13,746 nucleotides of DNA, taken from NCBI GenBank assembly GCA_014380825.1, contig JACMJD010000766.1, positions 1 to 13,746 on the forward strand, read 5' to 3'. The notes beneath the pieces were generated by a model, which ran no database searches, was not told the origin of the DNA, and saw only the letters and a list, made by a program, of their open reading frames with translations. The first letter of the stretch is position 1, and each line of letters opens with the position of its first letter. The translations under genes were made by a program, and so were the position numbers. This stretch comes from Phycisphaerae bacterium (GTDB lineage: Bacteria > Planctomycetota > Phycisphaerae > Tepidisphaerales > Tepidisphaeraceae). Shown here one piece after another: positions 5,719 to 13,499 of this stretch.

Positions 5719-7734
5719 TCATCCGCCGGCTTTCTTTCGGTCAGTCTCATCTTTCCAGCCGGTGCGGGCGACGACCTGATTGAAGTCGTACCAGGTTTTC
5801 ATGACGGGCTCGCCGATCTGTCCCGTGAGTTCGTTTTCGACCATGGCGTCGATCATCGGCAACGCGGCGGTGTCGATGCGCGGCTTGGCGGAGGTGAGTT
5901 GGGCGACGAAGATTTTGCCCTGGATCGGCAACTCGATCAGTCGCAGCGGCGGCCCGCTCGGTTGGGTGGCGGCGGTGCTGAGCAAGCCCAGCGCGTCGAA
6001 GCGGAACTTGGTGAGCGCTTCCGGCGGCAGCGTCACTCCTTCGACGGCCGTCGCCATCAGATCGAACGTGCCGGTGCTGACCGACTTGAGGTTCGATTCT
6101 CTCGCGGCGCTGGCGAGCGAATTCGGGCGAGCGGCGTCGAGCAGATCGCGAGCGCGCTTCATCGCCAGCTCGTACGCGCGGGCTGTTCGCCAGTCGCGCT
6201 GAACGGCGTCGGCGACTTCATCGATCGAATTCGGCTTTGAGGCCGGCAGCGCGCCGGTCAGGCGGAAGACGTAACTCGAACCGACCGCGTCGCGCAGCAC
6301 GGGCGACGGCTTGTACAGCGGCAGCACGATCGGCTTGTTCCGCTCCGACTCCGGCACGAGCTCGGCCGCCACCTGCGTTGCGTACGAGGCGAAAGGAAAC
6401 TGACTCGCCGCGGCTTGCACGGTCGCCTGGCCGAGGCCTTCGAGCGCCTGGAGTTCGTTGACTGTCTGGTACTGATTCAGCGAAGCGATCACCGGCAGCA
6501 CGCCTGTCTGCTGCTGCATCTCGGCGGCGAGTTTCTGGAGGTAGTCGAACGATGCGTATCCGCTCGACGTGTTCACGGCTGGCGCGGTGGACGCCGGCGC
6601 GGTGGACGCCTGTGTGCTGGATTGTGTTGTCGGCGTTTTCGGATTCGGATTCTGTGCATGCCACGCATCGTAATCGGCACGCAGTCGCGCGTTGATCCGA
6701 TCCTGAAGATCGCGCGCCTTGCGGGCGATCTCCGGGGCCATCAGGGTCTCGACGATCTCGTCGCGCACCTCTTCGAACGGCTTGGTCGTCGGCCCGGTTG
6801 TCGGTTGCAACGACGACATGGACGTGGGCAGGGTCGCGGGCCTGGTCGCGGGAAACTGGGACTGCCGGCGCATGTAATATTTCCGCGCGTCGACGGTCCA
6901 GTCGTAATCCGACTTCGTCCCGAGCACGGCCTTGCGTACGTCGTCGTGACGAACGCCCAGGTACTGAAGGGTGACTCGATTCGGATACTTGTAGCCAAAC
7001 CCGTGTGGATTCTGCGGAGTGGGAGGTGAATCGGAATAATAGTCGGCGAAAGTTTCGAACTGCTTCTTCAGATCTTCCGCGGTGGGCGCGGAAACTTGAG
7101 CGAGCAGATCGTTAGCGGAAAGCTCGACCACGTCGAGCTGAATCTGCTGAAGCTGGCGAGCGATCTCATGCTCGCGCAGCGGGCGGGAGATCTTCATGGC
7201 GGTAATCGCGCGATCAAACGAACGCTGCACCCTGACCAAGGCCGCAACCGAGTCGCGAACGGCGCTCCGCACGTTTGGATTGGGCACGTCGTCCAACGCG
7301 ACAATCGTTCCATTCTCGAGGCGCACGGCGAAGCGTCGACGCTTCATCTCTTCGTCCATGTCGCCCGGAAGAACGACGATGCCATTTCTGATCGCCTCTT
7401 CCTGAAGCAGGTAATACATCTCCGGATGGTTCGCCACCTGCTCCGCCAGGATGTTGAACGCAGGGTTGCGACGAAGAAAATTAGCAACCGGCACCGCCTG
7501 GTTCTGCGTCACCTCCGGCGACATGACGATCATCTGCTCGAGCAGATCCCACTGCTCCTTGGCCCGGGCAAGGTCGGTGTTGTAGATCTTTCTGTCGCCC
7601 GCGGTGCCGGCGAGGTATCGAGTGGACTGGTTGTCGAACAGGCTGCTCTGCGAGGGCAGGATGAACGCGACCATCAGGACCACGCCCAGGACGGCCAAGA
7701 ATTTCTTTTTGTTGTCGCGGATGAAGTTCGTCAT
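5719..7734 (-). CDS. Membrane-anchored PpiD/SurA-like periplasmic protein, no clear parvulin domain
   Basis: 671 residues. A short basic N terminus (MTNFIRDNKKK) precedes one membrane helix at about 12-27 (FLAVLGVVLMVAFILP); the rest would be periplasmic, the topology of the PpiD foldase. Residues about 36-215 resemble the SurA/PpiD N-terminal chaperone region, with helices ending in 'LDVVELSANDLLAQVSAPTAEDLKKQFETF' before 'YPNRVTLQYLGV'. Residues 483-535 ('SSYVFRLTGALPASKPNSIDEVADAVQRDWRTARAYELAMKRARDLL') resemble the PpiD C-terminal part. Where PpiD carries its parvulin domain this protein has a divergent stretch with Thr/Pro-rich linkers (296-318 and 362-390, the latter with ASTAP repeated). 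The likely role is helping exported proteins fold; catalysis is doubtful. It lies 51 nt after the TPR gene. No Shine-Dalgarno precedes the ATG. Confidence 0.78.
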   Translation of the reverse strand: MTNFIRDNKKKFLAVLGVVLMVAFILPSQSSLFDNQSTRYLAGTAGDRKIYNTDLARAKEQWDLLEQMIVMSPEVTQNQAVPVANFLRRNPAFNILAEQVANHPEMYYLLQEEAIRNGIVVLPGDMDEEMKRRRFAVRLENGTIVALDDVPNPNVRSAVRDSVAALVRVQRSFDRAITAMKISRPLREHEIARQLQQIQLDVVELSANDLLAQVSAPTAEDLKKQFETFADYYSDSPPTPQNPHGFGYKYPNRVTLQYLGVRHDDVRKAVLGTKSDYDWTVDARKYYMRRQSQFPATRPATLPTSMSSLQPTTGPTTKPFEEVRDEIVETLMAPEIARKARDLQDRINARLRADYDAWHAQNPNPKTPTTQSSTQASTAPASTAPAVNTSSGYASFDYLQKLAAEMQQQTGVLPVIASLNQYQTVNELQALEGLGQATVQAAASQFPFASYATQVAAELVPESERNKPIVLPLYKPSPVLRDAVGSSYVFRLTGALPASKPNSIDEVADAVQRDWRTARAYELAMKRARDLLDAARPNSLASAARESNLKSVSTGTFDLMATAVEGVTLPPEALTKFRFDALGLLSTAATQPSGPPLRLIELPIQGKIFVAQLTSAKPRIDTAALPMIDAMVENELTGQIGEPVMKTWYDFNQVVARTGWKDETDRKKAGG
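6581..6610. repeat. 15-bp perfect tandem duplication in the Thr/Pro linker
   Basis: GGCGCGGTGGACGCC occurs twice in tandem and encodes two ASTAP-type pentapeptides in the PpiD-like protein. The unit is a multiple of three, so copy-number change would alter only linker length. Confidence 0.85.
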
Positions 7735-7785
7735 GCTGGTGTCGTTTAAGTCTCGCGAATGGATCGCGGTGAAAGAGTTCGAAAG

Positions 7786-8982
7786 TTATCTGCCCGTTGT
7801 TCCCGCCCCGTCGGCGGGGCGCGTCGTTGGAATCTGTTTCAATCGATCGAGCCCCTGCCTGGCGGCGGCGGTGTTGGGGTCATCGGGATACTGTTGTACG
7901 AGTTGAGTGTATGCACGCGTCGCGCCGGGCGCGTCATTGATCATCTCACAGATTTGTCCGGCTCGAAGGATCGATTGTGCGACGCGCGGCCGATCCGGCG
8001 CATCCTTAAAATGCGCGACCACGCGCATGAACGCCAGCGCCGCATCCTGCAACGCGGCCACGTCATTGGAAGACGGCGGATTCTGTTTCGTCGATGACGC
8101 GAGGCCCAATCGCGCCTCGGCCATCATATACAACGCGTCCGCCTGCTGCGTTGGATCAGTGAACTGCGCTCGGCCGGCTTCGAGCTCCGACAACGCCTGC
8201 TTGAAATCCTTCTTGTCGAGCGCTGACTGTGCGGTTTGCAGCCGTCGTCGCGCGATCGCCCGGCCGGCTTGCGGGTTGTTCAGATCCTTGGCGAGAACTT
8301 CGTCCAGCCGCTGCGCGACCAGGTCCGCTGCGCGCGTGTCCTTGCGGGCGCGCTGGACGTCGACCAGAAAACTCAGCAACGCGACGCGCTGCTCATCGTT
8401 GATCTTCGGATTCGACAGCGCCGAGTTGACGTCGGCGGAGGCGGTGTCGAGATAGCTCGAGCGTTCATCCGGCAAATGTGGTCGTGGAACCGCGGATGGA
8501 TTCTCGCTCATCACCCGCGCGATGTACGCAGCCACAGCCGCATCGAATCGCCCGCTCTTTTGCGCGACAACGAGCAGGCGGCGCGACGCCCATTCGCTCA
8601 TCCACGGCTTGCCGGTGGTGCTGCCCGCGCGGGCGACGCGCTGAAAACCGTCGACCGCGACTTCGTGCTTATCGAGCGCCAGCGCGTCTTCGGCGGCATT
8701 AAGCGCTGTCTCACCGTCGGCCGAGATCCGCGTGATCTTGGCGATTTCGATCGAGCGCTCGTTGCCGTGGAATTCGTAGACCAGCTTGTCGCCTTCGATG
8801 CGGAGGATTTTCAGCATCGCACCCTGCAACATCGGCGCTTCATTCGGCGGCCCCTGCCAGATGGCATCTGCTTGCAGAAAGGATGAAGGATGAAGCATGA
8901 AGGATGAAAAGACGAAGAGCGCCGCGACGATGATCAATCGTCGTGTTGGGGCGGAAGCATTTTGTCTTGCTTCATCCTTCAT
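7786..8982 (-). CDS. Exported TPR-repeat protein
   Basis: 398 residues. A basic stretch (TRR) and the hydrophobic core 'LIIVAALFVFSSFMLHPSSF' form a signal peptide, with likely cleavage near 'QADA'. A short beta-rich segment (about 40-70, 'MLKILRIEGDKLVYEFHGNERSIEIAKITRI') is followed by alpha-helical TPR-like repeats, for example 'ALDKHEVAVDGFQRVARAG', 'ALDKKDFKQALSELEAGRAQF' and 'APGATRAYTQLVQQYPDDPNTAAARQGLDRL'. TPR proteins act as scaffolds; no enzyme motif is seen. The C terminus is a 'PTTRPADGAG' tail. The start is the ATG at 8982, inside a heptamer array that also offers AAGG as a ribosome site. Of the three ATGs in that array only this one opens the gene; the others hit stops within 13 codons. 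It lies 18 nt after tRNA-Leu and 51 nt before the PpiD-like gene. Function beyond scaffolding is unknown. Confidence 0.82.
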   Translation of the reverse strand: MKDEARQNASAPTRRLIIVAALFVFSSFMLHPSSFLQADAIWQGPPNEAPMLQGAMLKILRIEGDKLVYEFHGNERSIEIAKITRISADGETALNAAEDALALDKHEVAVDGFQRVARAGSTTGKPWMSEWASRRLLVVAQKSGRFDAAVAAYIARVMSENPSAVPRPHLPDERSSYLDTASADVNSALSNPKINDEQRVALLSFLVDVQRARKDTRAADLVAQRLDEVLAKDLNNPQAGRAIARRRLQTAQSALDKKDFKQALSELEAGRAQFTDPTQQADALYMMAEARLGLASSTKQNPPSSNDVAALQDAALAFMRVVAHFKDAPDRPRVAQSILRAGQICEMINDAPGATRAYTQLVQQYPDDPNTAAARQGLDRLKQIPTTRPADGAGTTGR

Positions 8983-8997
8983 CCTTCATCCTTTCTG
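8875..8997. repeat. Inverted pair of TTCATCC/GGATGAA heptamer arrays around the TPR start codon
   Basis: Arm A, 8875-8902, holds GGATGAA, GGATGAA and the variant GCATGAA on the plus strand, with one more GGATGAA just after it. Arm B, 8970-8997, holds three TTCATCC copies. Both share a flanking CAGAAA/TTTCTG that is not part of the unit. The arms are complementary at 27 of 28 positions across a 67-nt loop. In the minus-strand mRNA, arm B carries the AAGG-ATG start region and arm A encodes signal-peptide residues, so pairing would bury the start codon. Confidence 0.85.
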
Positions 8998-9000
8998 GAT

Positions 9001-9082
9001 TGCAGGAGAGGGGGGTCGAACCCCTACACCTTTCGGTACAGGATCCTAAGTCCTGCGCGTCTGCCAATTCCGCCACTCCTGC
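9001..9082 (-). tRNA. tRNA-Leu (anticodon TAG)
   Basis: A complete 82-nt class II tRNA on the minus strand. Acceptor arm GCAGGAG pairs with CTCCTGC, with discriminator A at 9001. The anticodon arm CAGGA-CTTAGGA-TCCTG puts TAG at 34-36. A variable arm with the ACC/GGT pair of 'TGTACCGAAAGGTGT' and the T arm AGGGG-TTCGACC-CCCCT follow. CCA is not encoded. It reads CUA and related leucine codons. Only three bases separate its 3' end from the heptamer hairpin. Confidence 0.97.
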
Positions 9083-9100
9083 GCAGCGCATCAACAAGCG

Positions 9101-9129
9101 ATTAGACGTGCGAGATTGCGCGATGTCAA
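9101..9129 (-). promoter_or_regulatory. Strong sigma-70-type promoter of tRNA-Leu
   Basis: On the minus strand, -35 TTGACA (9129-9124, perfect consensus) and -10 TCTAAT (9106-9101, 5 of 6) have a 17-base spacer. Transcription would start near 9094, about 12 nt before the tRNA 5' end. No terminator is seen between the tRNA and the TPR gene, so it may drive that operon too. The -35 lies 18 bases before the divergent DUF2809 gene. Confidence 0.75.
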
Positions 9130-9147
9130 TTTGATCGGAAAATCGGC

Positions 9148-9579
9148 ATGATGAGGTGCGTGAAATCGAGACGCCGGCTGGTTTGGTTGCTCGTGCTTGG
9201 GGTCATCATCGCACTGGGTTTGGGGTCGCGACGGTTCGCGACTGACTTGCCTTCATTCGTCGCGAATTATGCGGGCGACACGCTGTACGCGGCGGCGATG
9301 TTCGCGCTCACCGTGATCCTGTTTCCGCCCTGGTCCATCACGCGTGCGGCGATCGTGTCGCTCGTCGCGTGCGTGCTGATCGAGATCAGTCAGCTCTATC
9401 ACGCTCCGTGGATCGATTCGATCCGCGCGACGCGCATCGGCGGATGGATCCTGGGATCTGGATTCCTCTGGAGCGATCTGCTGTGTTACGGCGTCGGCGT
9501 TGGAATCATGGCGGCGTTGACATGGCTCGTGTCCAGCGGTTCTATTTCGACGCAGCTTCAAACGAAGAAGGAGATTTGA
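9148..9579 (+). CDS. DUF2809-family integral membrane protein
   Basis: 143 residues with about four membrane helices: residues 11-26 ([16 protein letters not shown]), 42-60, 64-83 and about 109-129. It shows the features of DUF2809: a helix ending in 'GLGSRRF', '[20 protein letters not shown]' and the strongly characteristic '[39 protein letters not shown]'. The family is a small inner-membrane protein of unknown function. Two adjacent ATGs (9148 and 9151) are possible; GGAA at 9137-9140 lies 7 nt before the first. Its stop is one base before the ATG of the isomerase gene, so the two are translated from one mRNA. It is divergent from tRNA-Leu. Confidence 0.87.
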   Translation: MMRCVKSRRRLVWLLVLGVIIALGLGSRRFATDLPSFVANYAGDTLYAAAMFALTVILFPPWSITRAAIVSLVACVLIEISQLYHAPWIDSIRATRIGGWILGSGFLWSDLLCYGVGVGIMAALTWLVSSGSISTQLQTKKEI

Positions 9580-9580
9580 A

Positions 9581-10606
9581 ATGGCGCGGCCGGTCACATT
9601 GTTCACGGGTCAATGGGCGGATCTGTCGTTCGACGAGATCTGCGGCAAAGCAAAAAGGTTCGGATACGACGGCGTCGAGCTGGCGTGCTGGGGCGATCAT
9701 TTCGAGGTCGACAAAGCGCTCAAAGACAAGAATTACTGCAAGGGCCGATGGGAGATTCTTAAAGGTCACGGGCTTACGGCGTTCGCGATCAGCGCGCATC
9801 TCGTCGGGCAGGCGATCTGCGACAACATCGACGAGCGGCACAAGGCGATACTTCCGCCTGACGTGTGGGGCGACGGCGATCCGGAAGGCGTCCGCAAACG
9901 CGCGGCGCGTAAGATGATCGACACGGGCAAAGCGTGTCGGAGGTTCATCGACGCGTCTCCCGACAAGAACAAATTTCCCGCAGTCGTGAATGGCTTCACG
10001 GGTTCAAGCATCTGGCACACGATCTACGCGTTTCCGCCCACGAGTCAGAAGCATTGGCAGAAGGGTTTCGACGATTTCGCCAGGCGATTCGGGCCGATCC
10101 TCGATGCGTTTGACAAGGAAAACGTGAACTTCGCATTGGAGGTTCATCCGACCGAAATCGCGTTCGATATCGCCACCGCGCAGCGCGCGATCGATGCGCT
10201 GAAAGGGCACAAGCGATTCGGGTTCAACTACGATCCATCGCACCTGGGCTATCAGCACGTCGACTATGTGAAGTTCATCCGCGCCTTCGGCAACCGCATC
10301 TACCACGTCCACATGAAAGACGTCTGGTGGGGCCACGGCGACGGAACCGTGGGTGTCTTCGGCGGGCACGTCGACTTTGCGGATCCGCGGCGTTACTGGG
10401 ATTTCCGCTCGCTCGGGCACGGGGACATCAAGTTCGAAGACATCATCGTCGCGTTAAACGATGTGAAGTACGAAGGACCGCTGAGCGTCGAGTGGGAAGA
10501 TTCGCGGATGGATCGCGAACACGGCGCGGCCGAGGCGTGTGCGTTTGTGAAGCGGATTGATTTCAAGCCGAGTGCGATCGCGTTTGATGCGCAGTTTGAT
10601 CGGTGA
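9581..10606 (+). CDS. Sugar phosphate isomerase/epimerase-like TIM-barrel protein
   Basis: 341 residues of the xylose isomerase-like TIM-barrel (AP endonuclease family 2) fold. Candidate metal and active-site residues lie at the ends of strands: '[13 protein letters not shown]', '[15 protein letters not shown]', '[11 protein letters not shown]', '[11 protein letters not shown]' and '[15 protein letters not shown]'. These give the Glu, Asp-His, His and Glu ligands expected of the fold. The opening '[44 protein letters not shown]' is typical of planctomycete members. Substrate is unknown; relatives act on inositols, keto-sugars or hydroxypyruvate. No signal peptide, so cytoplasmic. The strong AAGGAG at 9568-9573, 7 nt before the ATG and inside the end of the DUF2809 gene, fixes the start. 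A hairpin with a T-rich tail follows the stop. Confidence 0.93.
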   Translation: MARPVTLFTGQWADLSFDEICGKAKRFGYDGVELACWGDHFEVDKALKDKNYCKGRWEILKGHGLTAFAISAHLVGQAICDNIDERHKAILPPDVWGDGDPEGVRKRAARKMIDTGKACRRFIDASPDKNKFPAVVNGFTGSSIWHTIYAFPPTSQKHWQKGFDDFARRFGPILDAFDKENVNFALEVHPTEIAFDIATAQRAIDALKGHKRFGFNYDPSHLGYQHVDYVKFIRAFGNRIYHVHMKDVWWGHGDGTVGVFGGHVDFADPRRYWDFRSLGHGDIKFEDIIVALNDVKYEGPLSVEWEDSRMDREHGAAEACAFVKRIDFKPSAIAFDAQFDR

Positions 10607-10621
10607 TTCAGTTGCGCGGGG

Positions 10622-10690
10622 AATCCGGGTCTTCGCGAGTACGCGCAGACGCCGGCGTGTGAGGTACTCCGAACACCCGGATTTGTTTTC
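10622..10690 (+). terminator. Hairpin terminator after the isomerase gene
   Basis: AATCCGGGT (10622-10630) and ACCCGGATT (10675-10683) are perfect reverse complements. The stem continues inward through TTC/GAA and GAGTAC/GTACTC with one mismatch and one bulge. The loop holds the self-complementary ACGCCGGCGT. The plus-strand 3' flank is TGTTTTC, fitting a factor-independent terminator for the plus-strand operon. Confidence 0.65.
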
Positions 10691-10694
10691 GGTT

Positions 10695-10760
10695 GGGTCC
10701 CATCACGATGATTCCAACTTCGGGGTGATCGATCCAACTTTCGTCGTCGCGGTGGGACCC
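10695..10760. repeat. Second inverted repeat in the convergent spacer
   Basis: GGGTCCCA (10695-10702) and TGGGACCC (10753-10760) are exact reverse complements. The stem extends inward imperfectly (ATCACGATGA against TCGTCGTCGCGG). It lies just past the stop of the SGNH gene, which ends at 10775. No T-run follows on the minus strand, so it may serve as an mRNA-end structure rather than a classical terminator. Confidence 0.5.
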
Positions 10761-10774
10761 GGCGTGTGGGCACC

Positions 10775-13294
10775 CTATCCCAAGAGTGGTGCGAGTTGGG
10801 CGTACCAGCGGTCGGCCATCAAACGATCGCCCAGGTCGTTGGGGTGCAGCGCGTCGTCGCTGTCCAGCTCCAGGTTGAAGCCGGTGTACTGGTCGACCAT
10901 GATAATACGCGACTGAACCGTGTTCATCAGGTTGACGAGGCTCGGAATCCTGTCGTTGAAGTTTTCGATCGCGCCGGGCGCGGCGTCGCCGGCGGGGATG
11001 AGCTTTGCCAGCACGATCTTCACGTTCGGGTTGACCGATCGCAGGATGTCGATGATGTCCTCGATGTTGTTGATCGCAGTATTCGTGCCCATGCCAAATC
11101 GCATGTCGTTCGTTCCCAGGTGGATGAGCACGACGTCAGGCTGAGCGCTCAGGGCCCAGTTGGCGATTTGCGCTTTGATGTCGGCGGTGGTGAAGCCAGA
11201 ATGGCCCTCGTGGTCCTGGTCGAAGTCGAAGTCGGCCGGGAACTGATCGCCCGCTGCCTTCGTCTGGCTGCCGACGAAGTCGACGCCGTAGCCTGCATCT
11301 TCAAGCTTTTGCCAGAGGTAGTAACGATAGCTGTTGAAGTTGCCGAAGCTCTGCGTGATCGAGTCGCCTAGCGGCATGATCCTGATCAGCTCCTGCGTGC
11401 TGAACTGAATCTTCTGCACGTTCGCGATGTTGCTGACGTTCTTGCCGACGAGGAACAAGCTGTGCGTTCCGCTGGCGCCGCTGATCTCGGTCTTCTGCGT
11501 GAAGTACGTGACAAACGATCCGGTTGGCTGAACAACCATCGTGCCGATCACCGGGCCTGTCTTTGAATCCAGTCGCAGCTCGATGCTTCCGCCGACGTTT
11601 GTGGTCGCAAGCGCCAGCGTGATGCGCACGGAATTCACGCCGCCGTGGAAGTTGACGTTGTCGTATTGCATCCAGTCGTTGTTGCCGAGGCCGAGGACGT
11701 TGTTGCCGCTCTTGATCACGCCGGAAGCGCTGTCATACGTCGTGGCGCCGATCGGGTTGAGTGCATCGCGAATCGTCGCCGTCGACGTCGTCACATTGAG
11801 CGTGCTGCTGGTTCCCGACTTGCGCGCCGCGCCGTCGAGCGCGATTACCTTGTACTGATATTGCGTGCCGGCGCTCAAGCCGTCGTCGGTGAACTCCGGG
11901 GCTTGCACCGTCGCGATCTTCGTTGAGCCGCGGTAGACGTCGTATCCGAACACGCCGACGTCATCGGTCGATGCGTTCCATGTCATCGTCACGGCGCTGG
12001 AGCCCACGGTCGTAGTGTGAAGGTTCGTCGGCGTGGTCGGCGCGCTGTTGTCGGTAAACGCAGGGAGCAGTTGGCTCGCTGGCACAACTTGGCGTGGCTG
12101 ACTCAGGCTCGCCCATTCGAGCTTCGCAACGCCCGTCCCGGCGGAGTTGTGGTAATCAACACGGATCGAGTGTTTCCGACCAGCCGTCAGCGCGACGGCT
12201 GCGCGATCTTCGGCGGCGGCGTGATCGACCGCATGGTTGATGACGAGTTTATTGTCGATCCACAATTGCACGCCGTCATCGGACGTGAAATAGAGCGTGT
12301 ACGTTTCCGTGTAGAACGGCACGATTGAACCTTCCCATCTCACGCTGAATGCATCGTCCGATGTCGCCACCGGCGCGCTGGCCCAGGAGAAGTTGATCGA
12401 GCCATCGGTGCGCGTGGAGATGAACTGACCGAAGTTCGAGCCGCCGTAATACTTCGCGGCTAATCCAAGTCCGCCCGATGCAGCGGGCGCGCTCAGCGTC
12501 GTCACGGTCGTGCTCTTGCCCGCCGAGGCGTTGCCGGATGGATCGACGGCGACGATGGTCCAGTTATACGCGGTGCCTGCCGTGCGCCCGGCGCGCGTCC
12601 AGGTGGTGCTGCTGGTGGTGCCGATCTTTGTTTTGCCGTTGTAGACGTCGTAGTAAACGGTCAGGCTCGGATCGCTCGCGGCGTTCCAGTCCATCCGGAT
12701 CGTCTTGTCAGTCACGTACGATGCGTGAACGTTGGATAGACCGGCCGGCGCGACCGAATCAACGTCAGATGAATACAGATATGCTCGCGGAACGATCTGC
12801 TTCGGCTGCCGCGCGCTTTCCCAGTACAGCTTGGCGGTCGCCGGTCCACTGGTGTGCTGGTATTCCAACTGCACGTTGTAGCGCTTGCCTGCCGTGAGGT
12901 TGATGTAACCGGAATTGGCGGTCAGCGCGTGCGAGGTCCAGTTGTCGACGATCAGTTTGTTGTCGATCCACAACCGCACGCCGCCCGCGGTGAACGTGAC
13001 GAAGCGATACTGTTCCGTGAACCGAGCCTGGACGCGCCCTGACCAGCGCACACCGTAATCCGCACCAACGCCCGCCGCCGGCGCACCTGCAGACCAATCA
13101 AAACTGATCTGGCCATCCGTTCGCGCGAGTGCCTTGGCGGTCAGATCGATGTTGTTGAAGTACGCGCCGGACAAGCCGTTGCCCGAGAACAGCGCGCGAT
13201 CTTCCAAAGGTTCGATGATGCAGGGTCCGCGCTTGCGGCCCGCAGCATGAACTACGGGGCGATTCGAGCGATTGAGAAATTGGAGCCCAAACAT
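10775..13294 (-). CDS. Exported multidomain SGNH/GDSL hydrolase with two PA14, two fibronectin III and a CBM6-like domain
   Basis: 839 residues. The N terminus carries 'IEPLEDRALFSG' (27-38), a motif seen at the start of many planctomycete exported proteins. Domains in order: PA14 about 39-176 ('VRLWIDNKLIVDNW'); FN3 about 182-267; PA14 about 274-412 ('DDGVQLWIDNKLVINH'); FN3 about 418-504; a CBM6-like beta-sandwich about 508-635 ('NDWMQYDNVNF...NSVRITLALA'); SGNH hydrolase about 636-839. The esterase blocks are intact: nucleophile S645 in 'PLGDSIT', the block II Gly in 'HEGHSGFTT', N729 in 'HLGTND', and D814/H817 in 'DDALHP'. Such enzymes de-acylate polysaccharides. The sugar-binding modules suggest a carbohydrate esterase, but the substrate cannot be read. 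AGGGA lies 3 nt before the ATG. It is convergent with the isomerase gene and follows 205 nt of spacer. Confidence 0.93.
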   Translation of the reverse strand: MFGLQFLNRSNRPVVHAAGRKRGPCIIEPLEDRALFSGNGLSGAYFNNIDLTAKALARTDGQISFDWSAGAPAAGVGADYGVRWSGRVQARFTEQYRFVTFTAGGVRLWIDNKLIVDNWTSHALTANSGYINLTAGKRYNVQLEYQHTSGPATAKLYWESARQPKQIVPRAYLYSSDVDSVAPAGLSNVHASYVTDKTIRMDWNAASDPSLTVYYDVYNGKTKIGTTSSTTWTRAGRTAGTAYNWTIVAVDPSGNASAGKSTTVTTLSAPAASGGLGLAAKYYGGSNFGQFISTRTDGSINFSWASAPVATSDDAFSVRWEGSIVPFYTETYTLYFTSDDGVQLWIDNKLVINHAVDHAAAEDRAAVALTAGRKHSIRVDYHNSAGTGVAKLEWASLSQPRQVVPASQLLPAFTDNSAPTTPTNLHTTTVGSSAVTMTWNASTDDVGVFGYDVYRGSTKIATVQAPEFTDDGLSAGTQYQYKVIALDGAARKSGTSSTLNVTTSTATIRDALNPIGATTYDSASGVIKSGNNVLGLGNNDWMQYDNVNFHGGVNSVRITLALATTNVGGSIELRLDSKTGPVIGTMVVQPTGSFVTYFTQKTEISGASGTHSLFLVGKNVSNIANVQKIQFSTQELIRIMPLGDSITQSFGNFNSYRYYLWQKLEDAGYGVDFVGSQTKAAGDQFPADFDFDQDHEGHSGFTTADIKAQIANWALSAQPDVVLIHLGTNDMRFGMGTNTAINNIEDIIDILRSVNPNVKIVLAKLIPAGDAAPGAIENFNDRIPSLVNLMNTVQSRIIMVDQYTGFNLELDSDDALHPNDLGDRLMADRWYAQLAPLLG

Positions 13295-13499
13295 GTGTCC
13301 CTAATCAATAAACGCGCTTTGCCTGCGCGACAAATCGATCCATCGAAAGTGGCATCCACGAACGCGCGCTTGGCGTGCGCTTCTTCCATCTGTGATGTCC
13401 GTAGCGACTGAGATCGTCCGATATCATCGGCAATTCGTTACGTGCTCGATTAAGTACATGGACCCGCTCTTGCAATCCCGGCACAAAAATCCACGTCGG
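13295..13499. other. 205-nt spacer upstream of the SGNH gene
   Basis: No gene is seen. It must hold the SGNH promoter unless that gene is read through from the dehydrogenase gene, but I find no convincing -35/-10 pair. A small inverted repeat CCGAT-ATC-ATCGG lies at 13418-13430 and could be an operator or a chance palindrome. Confidence 0.4.

Noticed and set aside
7804..7820. GCCCCG-TCGG-CGGGGC hairpin as a terminator of the TPR gene
   Set aside because: It lies within the last codons of the gene with no T-run after it on the minus strand, and the PpiD-like gene follows closely.
8875..8997. Heptamer arrays considered as a CRISPR array or transposon ends
   Set aside because: The units are 7 bp with no spacers. 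The inverted arms enclose only 67 nt of coding sequence, with no transposase and no target-site duplication.
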